Shown here piece by piece: positions 1 through 8,024 of a DNA stretch of 64,000 nt (positions are counted from its first letter, which is position 1; every line of letters starts with the position of its first letter). Origin of the DNA: an uncultured Lachnospiraceae bacterium (GTDB taxonomy: Bacteria; Bacillota; Clostridia; Lachnospirales; Lachnospiraceae); the NCBI GenBank assembly GCA_910577275.1, contig CAJTMW010000007.1:81089-145088 (forward strand), written 5' to 3'. A model generated the notes under the pieces. That model did not search any database, had not been told where the DNA came from, and saw only the letters and a list, made by a program, of their open reading frames with translations. Made by a program: the position numbers and the translations under genes.

Positions 1-56
1 GCTGCCTTTCCCATTTCATTTAAATATATCTTTTGCAGACGTTCCGAACGTTTCTT

Positions 57-1862
57 TCACTTCTTTTTATATCCAAACTCCGGAATCTTCCCCCATCTTT
101 CTCTGAAATAGTGGGCCGCCAGCTTTGGCCGCCTGTCTCTGGTAAAGAGGCCCTTTTTATTTCCGTCCGCTCTCATGCAGCCCTGGATGGTGGCGAAATC
201 CGCAAAATTCCACACCTGCTCCCCGATAAAAAACGCTCTCTTATCAAAGGCATCGCTGTGCATTTTGTAATAATCCATCTGGTATTCCTCGCTGAACATT
301 TCCGGTACGCAGTTGTGGACGCCCGGAATCGCGTCTGCTCCGTATTCCGTCATCATCACAGGCTTTCCGATTTTCTCCCAGAAATCCAGCTCCATGTTAA
401 GGGCATAGGAAGCCGCCTCCAAATCCCCCGACAGGTTGTACCACCCGTAGTACCGGTTCAGGCACACCACGTCCATGGTGCGGGTGACGATATCCTTTTC
501 ATAATGATTCTGACAGCACACAAAGGTGACCGGCCGCTCCTGCGGGTCAACGCTGTGGGTGAGCTCATAAAGGGAACGCCAGTAGTCATAGGCTGACTGC
601 GGGAAATTTTCCGTGTCCGGCTCGTTTCCCATGGACCACATCACCACGCAGGGGTGATTCTTATCCCTTGCCACCAAATCCCTGATAACGTCCTCATGAT
701 GTTCTTTCATGTTAGCATTCTGATAAGGGTCGCGGGCGCCTCCCCCGTTGATGCCTACGGCAGGGGTCTCGTCGATGATAACGATTCCCTCCCTGTCGCA
801 GAGGGCGTACATTTCCTCCGCGTAAGGGTAATGGCTGGTGCGGAAGGAGTTGGCATTCAGCCAGTGTATCAGGTTGACGTCCTTCACATCAAGGCATATG
901 TCAATCCCTCTCCCGTGAAAAGGGGAATCCTCATGCTTGCCAAAGCCCTTAAAGTAGAACGGTTCCCCGTTAATCAGAAAAGAGGTTCCCTCCACCTTCA
1001 CCGTGCGGATGCCAAAGCTTTCCTCGTAGACATCCTCGCCGTAGGTAACCTCCGCGCTGTACAGATAGGGTTCTCCGGGGAAGGGCCACCACAGTCTGGC
1101 CTGCGGAATCGTCACGGTTCCTTTTCTGCCGGATGCCGACGCAACGCATTCTCCTTCTTTATCCAGAATTTTAACCGTCACTTCTTTGTCCAAAGGCGCT
1201 CCGCCTGTTCTCACCTCATAAGCGACAATCCCATCCGTCCCGGATATATCGGGAACCAGAACAATATCTTCGATATAAGACACCGGCGTCGTGTAAATGC
1301 GGACAGGGCGGTGAATTCCCGAAAAATTAAAGAAGTCAAAGTTGGGGAAATTCTGTTTTTTTCTAGTCTGCTTCGCGCTCTCCACGCTGGGAATGCCGGG
1401 ATTGTCCGAGCCGAAAAAGGCCACGTCCTCATTTCCCACCGGAAGCGTACCGTGGTTTACACGGTTATCCACCGCAACGCTAAGAAGCGCCTTTTCCCCC
1501 GCCGGTATCAGGTCGGTAATGTCGATTTCAAAGGGCAGGAAGCCTCCCTTGTGGGTCATAACCAGCTCCTGATTAAGGTAAACCTTTGCATTGTGGGTAA
1601 CGGCGTCAAAGCGCAGCACCCTTCTTTCATTTTTCATATATGCCGGCACCACAATTTCCCTCTGGTAATAAGCCCAACCGTAATGATGCCGGTAGGCGGC
1701 GTCATCCTTCTGGTCGTTGTAGGATGCGGGAACCGCAATGACCTCCGGGCTTTCAAGCTTTTCAACGCGCTCCTCCGGCTCCGCGTCCGTTCCCAGACGA
1801 AAGCCCCACACGCCTGATAAGTCAATGATGGAACGTGCCTGATTCATTTTGGGATATAACAT
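57..1862 (-). CDS. uidA: Beta-glucuronidase (GH2)
   Basis: Hydrolyses beta-D-glucuronides, releasing glucuronate and an aglycone; no signal peptide, so cytoplasmic. The 601 residues show the GH2 order: N-terminal jelly-roll, Ig-like domain, TIM barrel from about residue 300. The acid/base is E414 in WSMGNEPD and the nucleophile is E506 in MMTEYGAD. The N568-x-K570 pair in GNKKG, known to grip the glucuronate carboxylate in gut GUS enzymes, separates it from beta-galactosidases; NRYYGWY and GEQVWNFADF are also GUS hallmarks. The loop after TPAVG (about 371-396) is around a dozen residues shorter than in the E. coli enzyme. A GGAGG lies just upstream of the ATG. It is a single gene behind the terminator of the preceding small gene. 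The family is near certain; substrate preference is inferred. Confidence 0.95.
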   Translation of the reverse strand: MLYPKMNQARSIIDLSGVWGFRLGTDAEPEERVEKLESPEVIAVPASYNDQKDDAAYRHHYGWAYYQREIVVPAYMKNERRVLRFDAVTHNAKVYLNQELVMTHKGGFLPFEIDITDLIPAGEKALLSVAVDNRVNHGTLPVGNEDVAFFGSDNPGIPSVESAKQTRKKQNFPNFDFFNFSGIHRPVRIYTTPVSYIEDIVLVPDISGTDGIVAYEVRTGGAPLDKEVTVKILDKEGECVASASGRKGTVTIPQARLWWPFPGEPYLYSAEVTYGEDVYEESFGIRTVKVEGTSFLINGEPFYFKGFGKHEDSPFHGRGIDICLDVKDVNLIHWLNANSFRTSHYPYAEEMYALCDREGIVIIDETPAVGINGGGARDPYQNANMKEHHEDVIRDLVARDKNHPCVVMWSMGNEPDTENFPQSAYDYWRSLYELTHSVDPQERPVTFVCCQNHYEKDIVTRTMDVVCLNRYYGWYNLSGDLEAASYALNMELDFWEKIGKPVMMTEYGADAIPGVHNCVPEMFSEEYQMDYYKMHSDAFDKRAFFIGEQVWNFADFATIQGCMRADGNKKGLFTRDRRPKLAAHYFRERWGKIPEFGYKKK

Positions 1863-1903
1863 AATCGTCCTCCTTATCTTTCATGCTCCGCAGATTTTTT
1901 TTA

Positions 1904-1909
1904 ATTATA
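1904..1909 (-). promoter_or_regulatory. Possible -10 box of the beta-glucuronidase gene
   Basis: The minus strand reads TATAAT here, about 40 bases upstream of the start codon, within an AT-rich tract. The -35 region 17 bases further up is weak (T-rich, no TTGACA), so this is only a candidate promoter. Confidence 0.3.
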
Positions 1910-1970
1910 GCACGAATACCTGCCGGATAAAAGCGATTATACCGCGGAATTTCCGGTCTTATTTCCGTAG

Positions 1971-2007
1971 AAAAAGCGGCCTTGAATCATCTTCAAAACC
2001 GCTTTTA
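1971..2007 (-). terminator. Intrinsic terminator after the 101-residue protein gene
   Basis: On the minus strand AAAAGCGG...CCGCTTTTT forms a stem, extended inside by TTGAA/TTCAA, with a short loop, and ends in five T residues. It begins 32 bases after the stop codon of the small charged protein and separates that gene from beta-glucuronidase. Confidence 0.8.
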
Positions 2008-2038
2008 AAGCATCTGCTTCCTATGCACTTTTGTAATT

Positions 2039-2344
2039 CTACACCTGTGCCTGGCTTAAACTGATGGCTTTTCTTCCCGCCGCCAGCATCTTTTCAATTT
2101 CCGTCTGGATATCCTTCTTCTTGTTTTCCTTTGTATTCCCTTCCAGGCTGCCTTCTCCGTTTTTTACGTCCTGCGCCTTCTCCTCGACCTTCTTATGCTC
2201 CTTGTCAAAGGTCTCCATGCACTGGTCCTCAACCATGACGTGCATCTGATAAATTCCCTTTTTTATCTTCTTTTCTTCTTCCTTACGCTTCCTCACTTTA
2301 TCAAGCTGCTGCTGCCTGAATTCCTGTATATTTCCAATTTCCAT
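2039..2344 (-). CDS. Small charged helical protein, unknown function
   Basis: I do not recognise this 101-residue protein. It is rich in Lys, Glu and Gln, has no signal peptide or membrane segment, and looks almost wholly helical, with a likely coiled coil at residues 8-35 (QQQLDKVRKRKEEEKKIKKG). The C-terminus (IEKMLAAGRKAISLSQAQV) is amphipathic. GGAGGG eight bases before the ATG supports the start. It follows the hybrid kinase gene after a 213-base gap and has its own terminator, so it is probably a separate unit. It is a likely real gene of unassigned role. Confidence 0.7.
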   Translation of the reverse strand: MEIGNIQEFRQQQLDKVRKRKEEEKKIKKGIYQMHVMVEDQCMETFDKEHKKVEEKAQDVKNGEGSLEGNTKENKKKDIQTEIEKMLAAGRKAISLSQAQV

Positions 2345-2516
2345 GATTGTCCCTCCATCCCCTCGCCGTTGTTTCAGGCGCGATTCATAGCCGGACCGCA
2401 GATGAAAAATCCAGCCCCGCTTTTTTCTGTCTCTGATAATAATATCGGAGGAACAGGAAATTTTTTAATATAAATTACACAAACAGCCCGTTTTATGACA
2501 TGAATTTTTCAGATTG

Positions 2517-2563
2517 CATTTCACACAGTTCACCGTGATTCACCCATTTCACACGGTTCACGG
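2517..2563. repeat. Direct repeat at the 3' end of the hybrid kinase gene
   Basis: CATTTCACACAGTTCACCG (2517-2535) recurs as CATTTCACACGGTTCACGG (2545-2563). The copies are 28 bases apart and differ at two positions. The right copy spans the kinase stop codon and the left copy lies just beyond it, as if the gene end had been duplicated. Confidence 0.75.
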
Positions 2564-5500
2564 ATTTTTAAAAATAATCTCTCCCAGCGTCTGATACAGC
2601 TTCTCCACATCCACCGGTTTGGATAAATGCCCGTTCATCCCGCACTCCACCGACTTCTTCAAATCGTCGTCAAACGCGTTCGCCGACATCGCCACAATCG
2701 GGATGGTATGGCAGTCCTCCCGCTCCATGCCGCGAATCGTCCGGGTCGCCGTAAGTCCGTCCATCACCGGCATCATAATATCCATCAGAATCACATCATA
2801 CGTCCCGGGCGGCATGTTCTTTACCTGCTCCACCGCCTCGGCTCCGTTATATACGCAGTCCACCTCAAAGCCACGTTCTTCAAGAAGGCACTGGGCAATT
2901 TCCGAATTCAGTTCATTATCCTCCACCACAAGCACGCGGCGGCCTTCAAAGGAAACCTCCTCCTTCGAAACCTCCGTCTCCATATCTTCTCCAAGATTAA
3001 TGGGAATTGCAAACCGGAATGTACTGCCCTCCCCCGGGGCGCTTTCAATCTGGATATTGCTTCCCATAAGCTGAACCAGACGGCTGCTGATGGAAAGTCC
3101 AAGTCCTGTCCCCTGCTGCTTTGACGGATTCGAGGATGCCTGCTCAAAGGAGCGGAACACTCTTTCCTGGTCCTCAGGCGCAATCCCGATGCCTGTGTCT
3201 GATACCGCAAAGGAAACCTGCGCCTGTTCCTCGTCGCCCTCAAGCTCCGCTACCGAAAAGACGACCCTTCCCCCGGCAGGCGTAAATTTCACCGCATTGC
3301 CGAGCAGGTTAATCAGCACCTGGCTTATCCGCATCCGGTCCGCCAAAAACCATTTATGGTTCATCCTGATATCCTTTACAAGGTCAATCTGCTTTGCCTC
3401 TGCCTGAGGCACAATCAGCTCCCCAATGGTATCCAGCATTTCATAGATATTAAAATTGCACGGCTCCAGCTTCATCTTGCCGCTTTCAATTTTGGACATA
3501 TCCAGAATGTCATTAATCAGTCCCAGCAGATATTCCGAGGAGGACTGTATTTTTTGCAGGCAGTCTATCGCCCGCTCCTTGCTCTGGTTTGGCTGCAGGG
3601 CAATTGCCGTCATACCGATAATACCGTTCATGGGCGTGCGTATCTCATGGCTCATTCGGGATAAAAACTCGGATTTCGCCTTGCTTGCAATATCGGACTG
3701 CTGCTGGTTTATCTGGCTTTCCACTACTCTGCCAAGCTCGGCAAGCTCCTGATAGTTTTCCGCATCTTCCAAAAATTCCGGCAAAATGCCCAGAATACAG
3801 ATATTTCCCATATAATTTCCACTGTCATACATGGGCAGGGCGACGCCAAAGTCCCCTTCCTCAATAGCCAGAAAGCGTCGGATAATATCTTCGCTGCTGT
3901 CTTTTGCCGAAACGCAATGGACTTCCTTCTGCCCCAGCCACCGGTAAAACTCCTCTTTTTCTTCTTCCTTGTATTTCCTGACGGTTTCCCCGGAAACGCT
4001 TCCGTCCCTGTGCCACTGGCAGCTTAAATAATTTGAATTAAAATCAGGCCGCAGCAGAGATATCAGAACGCCTTCCGCCTGATAAAACCTGCCAATCTTA
4101 CGGCACATAAGCATCATCTGGGCGGCGAATCCGCCTCCCTTGCCAAACAGGTTTAAGGCCACGGACACCAGACCGATGTCCTCTCCGTAGCCTGTAGAGC
4201 GGATATCCCGCCCGTTCAGCGCGGGCAGCTCTTTCCGCTTATCCGCCGGAATATCCCGGTAAAAATTGTCTGTCCCTTTATCGTCGGAAAACGCAATCCG
4301 GCGTGCCAGCCTGGCCCTGCGGATTAACTCCTCTGTGTCCGTTTCCGCCTCTGCGCAGGCAAAACCTGCATAGGTATCCACGCCAAAGAGCTCCGAATCA
4401 AAGCATGCCGTGATATTTGCAGACAATTCTCTTACCAGACGCCCGGCTTCCTCCTTTGTATAGCCGCCCAGCCACAGGACAAATTCATCCGTATTTAAGC
4501 GAAATGCCAGAGGCTGCAGGCGCGTCCCGTTCCCTGGTTTTTCACAGCAGCCCTGTATCAGGCCTCCAATCTCCTCCAGTATCATGTCCGAAAAGACAAT
4601 GCCGCATTTTTTGCCGGACTCTTTTATCCCGGCAAAGTACAGATTTACCATAATGCCTTCCGGCAAAGTCCCCCGCCGTTCCCTTACATGCTTCATTCCG
4701 GCGCTAAAGACATAGAGCCCGGTTACGCTGTCAATTTCGTTTTCGCGGAGCTGTCTGGCTTCTTTTTCCTTCTGCTCCTGAATATTCCTGATGCTCCCCA
4801 TCAGCTTCCGCTTTCTGCCGTCTGTGTCGTATACCGCGTTTCCTGTAAGGGCGACCCACCTGAAATCCGTATTCTCGGGCCATTCCAGACGAAACTCCAC
4901 AAACAGCTTATCATCCTGCCCCCGCAAGGCTGTCATAACCTCCTCGCGGTCTGTCTCACAAATACACTCCGGGTTAAGAAAGCTGTCCCCATATTCCCCG
5001 CATTGCCACTGGCCGCTCATCGTTTTATGGTTCACAATATCCAGCACATGGCTCTCCAAATCATAGGAAAAAAAGATATCGTTGGAGGACTCCAGGGCGA
5101 CCCTGTACCTCTCTTTTTCTTCCAGTAAAATGTTTTCCGCTTCCTTCTGCCTGTTCGTCAAATCCCTGACAACATCATACAGGGCGTCGATTTCAAAGAT
5201 ATTGGAAAGCTTAAAGTCTGAAAGTCCTGCGCTTCCTCTGCTGATGCATTCCATCAGCCGCCCCACCGGCTTTGTCAGGTACCGCACCAGAAAGTAAATC
5301 CCAAGCACGCCGAATCCCAGACCGAAAAAGACCGCCACAACCACCCACAAATAAAGCCGGCGGCTCATTCCAAACAAATCCTCTTCCGTATCGAGCCCTA
5401 AAAGCACCCACTCCGTATGTTCATAGGGCACGTTATTACTGTAAAGCTTAAGGGGACAGACAACTGCATAAATCCCTTCTCCGTTTTGCTTCACCGAAAC

Positions 5501-6484
5501 CACTTCCGACAGACTGCTGTATTCCGTTTCCTTAAGCAAAAACGTATCCTGGGCGGAATGCACCGTATTTGAGAGGAGTCCCTCTCCAAGCAGGGGCCTG
5601 TAGCTGCCGTCCGCCTCCCTCACAGCCAGCATATAACCCGACTGGCTTGCGGCGTTCAGCTCCTTTGCCGGCAGATAGCCGCGTAAAACCTTTGAGGAAA
5701 TCTCCACCCCAAGCACTCCGTAAACAGCGCCTTCATACCGAAGCGGCAGAGAGTATGTAATCATTTCATAAGAGCCCGCCGCCCCCTTTTCCAGCGAAAA
5801 GGGAAGCGACCAGTAGCCCAAATCCTTCGTCGCCGCATCCGCGTATTCCCTTCCCGCTCTCCAGGGTTCATAGAAAGAATACTCGGTGTCATCCTTCCCT
5901 TCCCCCGCCATATGGAATCTGGTCGTCCAGTTGGTGTCAAAGGGGATGCTCCACTGTCTGGAAAGATTCTTGCTCCCGCGCTCCAAAAGCAAATCCGAAT
6001 AATTGGCAGGACTTTTAGCCGGGTCGGAATCCCGGACAAAAAAACCGTCGTACTCGCACGCCGCCTCCGGCTCTTCTCCGGTGAACATGAAGAAAAGCCC
6101 TGTTGTGGAGCTGTTCTGGAGGACTGCAAGGCATTCCGGAAAAATCTGTTCCATAAACCTGTTTTTTTGTTCCCCTGAAGCCAAAAATTCCGTAAGCTCC
6201 AGTCCTTCCCCGTCCAGAAACTGCTGCAGCGCCTCTGTTATGGCCGGTTCCTGCTCATAAATGGATGCCCAGCGCTGGTTCATATCATTTTGCAGGATGA
6301 CTTTCCTGTTTTCCACCAACCGGCTCATCATGCTGCCCGAATATTCCTGCAAAGTACCGGCGATTCTCCTTACCACCAAAGTACCGATGGTAATCATACT
6401 CTGTATCAGCATAATGGCAATTAAAGGAATCAGAAACATCCTGAATATGGTTGTTTTTTTCCTTCTTTGACGTTCGCTTTCCAT
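2558..6484 (-). CDS. Membrane hybrid sensor histidine kinase with receiver domain
   Basis: This 1308-residue protein spans the membrane at about 13-38 and 377-402, with a large extracytoplasmic sensor between (probably Cache-like, by position). After the second segment come a HAMP-like stretch, a PAS-like domain (about 455-575), a degenerate GGDEF-like domain (585-745, with NTDEF for GGDEF), a possible GAF domain (760-915), HisKA with H946 in MSHEIRTPMNG, HATPase with N1063 and DTGIGIAP at 1096, and a receiver with phospho-accepting D1235 in VILMDIMMP. No DNA-binding or Hpt output domain is present. The start lies two bases after the stop of a sugar-binding lipoprotein gene, so the two are co-translated and the lipoprotein probably presents ligand to the sensor. 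The downstream regulator is not in the window. Confidence 0.9.
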   Translation of the reverse strand: MESERQRRKKTTIFRMFLIPLIAIMLIQSMITIGTLVVRRIAGTLQEYSGSMMSRLVENRKVILQNDMNQRWASIYEQEPAITEALQQFLDGEGLELTEFLASGEQKNRFMEQIFPECLAVLQNSSTTGLFFMFTGEEPEAACEYDGFFVRDSDPAKSPANYSDLLLERGSKNLSRQWSIPFDTNWTTRFHMAGEGKDDTEYSFYEPWRAGREYADAATKDLGYWSLPFSLEKGAAGSYEMITYSLPLRYEGAVYGVLGVEISSKVLRGYLPAKELNAASQSGYMLAVREADGSYRPLLGEGLLSNTVHSAQDTFLLKETEYSSLSEVVSVKQNGEGIYAVVCPLKLYSNNVPYEHTEWVLLGLDTEEDLFGMSRRLYLWVVVAVFFGLGFGVLGIYFLVRYLTKPVGRLMECISRGSAGLSDFKLSNIFEIDALYDVVRDLTNRQKEAENILLEEKERYRVALESSNDIFFSYDLESHVLDIVNHKTMSGQWQCGEYGDSFLNPECICETDREEVMTALRGQDDKLFVEFRLEWPENTDFRWVALTGNAVYDTDGRKRKLMGSIRNIQEQKEKEARQLRENEIDSVTGLYVFSAGMKHVRERRGTLPEGIMVNLYFAGIKESGKKCGIVFSDMILEEIGGLIQGCCEKPGNGTRLQPLAFRLNTDEFVLWLGGYTKEEAGRLVRELSANITACFDSELFGVDTYAGFACAEAETDTEELIRRARLARRIAFSDDKGTDNFYRDIPADKRKELPALNGRDIRSTGYGEDIGLVSVALNLFGKGGGFAAQMMLMCRKIGRFYQAEGVLISLLRPDFNSNYLSCQWHRDGSVSGETVRKYKEEEKEEFYRWLGQKEVHCVSAKDSSEDIIRRFLAIEEGDFGVALPMYDSGNYMGNICILGILPEFLEDAENYQELAELGRVVESQINQQQSDIASKAKSEFLSRMSHEIRTPMNGIIGMTAIALQPNQSKERAIDCLQKIQSSSEYLLGLINDILDMSKIESGKMKLEPCNFNIYEMLDTIGELIVPQAEAKQIDLVKDIRMNHKWFLADRMRISQVLINLLGNAVKFTPAGGRVVFSVAELEGDEEQAQVSFAVSDTGIGIAPEDQERVFRSFEQASSNPSKQQGTGLGLSISSRLVQLMGSNIQIESAPGEGSTFRFAIPINLGEDMETEVSKEEVSFEGRRVLVVEDNELNSEIAQCLLEERGFEVDCVYNGAEAVEQVKNMPPGTYDVILMDIMMPVMDGLTATRTIRGMEREDCHTIPIVAMSANAFDDDLKKSVECGMNGHLSKPVDVEKLYQTLGEIIFKNP

Positions 6485-6486
6485 TG

Positions 6487-7947
6487 TTATCCCTGCTCAC
6501 CAACTGCCGCATTTAATGCTTCACAAAACGACGCATACCAGCTTTCAAAAGCCTCCTCCGACACAAAAGGCGCGGAGGCCTCCTCCAAATCCTGTCCCTC
6601 TCCAACTGCCTTTTCTACCGCTTCCCTGTCCTGTACGGCTTTATCCGAAAGGTGGTACTCAAGCACCTTTCTCGCTGCCGAACCGTTCTGGAAGCTCTTA
6701 TTTGTGTACAGGGAAATCTGTTCCATTTCTCCAAACACGGAAACAAGACAGTCATATGTCTTAGGCGCTACCTCAAGCTGCTTTTCCGCAATCACCTGGT
6801 CCAGCTTTTCTATGCTGTTTGCCTCCTTTAATACGGGAAGATAACCGGACACACAGCCAAACTGCAGATTTTTATCCGCCTGGGTAAACCACTTTAAAAA
6901 TTCCACGGCGGCATATTCGCGCTGATTATCCGACTTGCTGACCACCATGCCGGCGCCCTGCTGTACGGCGCAGCGCTGCCCGCCCTCAAATACCGGCGCT
7001 TCCAATATCATATAATCGATACTGTAGGTATTATCGTCCTGTTCCACCTGATTCGGAAAGTACATGGCGGAAGTGGTAGAGCCTGTATAAGCAAGAAGCT
7101 CCCCTGTTTTGACATCATCAGAGCGGAATGAGCCGTAAGCCCCGAAATATCCTTTTACCATCGGCACGTAATAGTTTTCCCACAGCCGGCGCAGCTCCTC
7201 TTTCGGCACATTTAACGTCATTTTCCCGTTTTCTACCTGAAAAATCTCCACTCCTAACTGCTGCATCCCGATAATGAAATAGTTTGCCAGCGCATCCCTG
7301 CCGTAAAACGCCCGTCCGTCTCCCGGAACGTCAGGCGTCAGGCCGTCCGTCCATTCATAGTAAGCCTTTGCCGTGGAGACAACCCCTTCTATGGTTGCCA
7401 AATCATCTAACGACGCGCCCGTATCCTTTGCGAAAGGCTCCCAGTCCGTTTTGTTCAGCATCATAATCTCAGTGGATTTTGCCACCGGGAAAATCCGAAG
7501 CGTGCCGTCGTCCGCAATACGGCCTTCCTCTATGTAGGAGTCCACATACTGCTCCAGTTCCTTTTCATCAAAATACTCCGACAGGTTTGCAAGCGCGCCT
7601 GACTGTTCGATTTCATAGGCGGTATCCGCATAGGAAGAAAAGATATCCGGCATCGAATCCGCCCCTACGTCGCCGTTGATGGAAGCCCTTATGGCAGTTT
7701 CCAAATCGGAAACAGAGCCCTGGCTGAAGCCCTCCACATAAATCCCCTTTTCCCGGCCTTCGGTATCGTTAAATTCTTTCACCAGCTCGTCAAAGGCCGA
7801 CTGCTGAGAACCGTTATAATAATGCCATACCGTCAGTGTCACCGGATTTTTGGGGTCTAACGGACTGCCCTTGCCACATCCTGACAAAGCAGACGCCAAT
7901 GCGATTGATATACATACTGTTTTTATGACTTTGCCTGAATTCTTCAT
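6487..7947 (-). CDS. Sugar ABC-type substrate-binding lipoprotein
   Basis: This is a family 1 extracellular solute-binding protein of 486 residues. A signal peptide ends in the lipobox LSGC, so C24 would be lipidated and the protein tethered outside the membrane. The mature part starts with VTLTVWHYYNGSQQSAFDELVKEFN, cut here only for description as the typical first strand and helix of the MalE/UgpB-like fold. GAGGGG precedes the ATG. No permease or ATPase gene for it is adjacent; the next gene, two bases on, is the hybrid kinase. The family is known for uptake, but this context suggests a ligand-sensing partner of the kinase. Ligand unknown, probably an oligosaccharide or sugar derivative. 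Confidence 0.88.
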   Translation of the reverse strand: MKNSGKVIKTVCISIALASALSGCGKGSPLDPKNPVTLTVWHYYNGSQQSAFDELVKEFNDTEGREKGIYVEGFSQGSVSDLETAIRASINGDVGADSMPDIFSSYADTAYEIEQSGALANLSEYFDEKELEQYVDSYIEEGRIADDGTLRIFPVAKSTEIMMLNKTDWEPFAKDTGASLDDLATIEGVVSTAKAYYEWTDGLTPDVPGDGRAFYGRDALANYFIIGMQQLGVEIFQVENGKMTLNVPKEELRRLWENYYVPMVKGYFGAYGSFRSDDVKTGELLAYTGSTTSAMYFPNQVEQDDNTYSIDYMILEAPVFEGGQRCAVQQGAGMVVSKSDNQREYAAVEFLKWFTQADKNLQFGCVSGYLPVLKEANSIEKLDQVIAEKQLEVAPKTYDCLVSVFGEMEQISLYTNKSFQNGSAARKVLEYHLSDKAVQDREAVEKAVGEGQDLEEASAPFVSEEAFESWYASFCEALNAAVGEQG

Positions 7948-8024
7948 TTCTTTCCCCTCTCTGTTATTTTACATACAACTGTAACATACCGTTTGGCGGG
8001 TGTCAATGAAGCCGGCGCTGTCTT

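Noticed and set aside
39..51. Short dyad ACGTTCCGAACGT next to the beta-glucuronidase stop as a terminator.
   Set aside because: Only five base pairs and no clear T-tract, so it is too weak to call.
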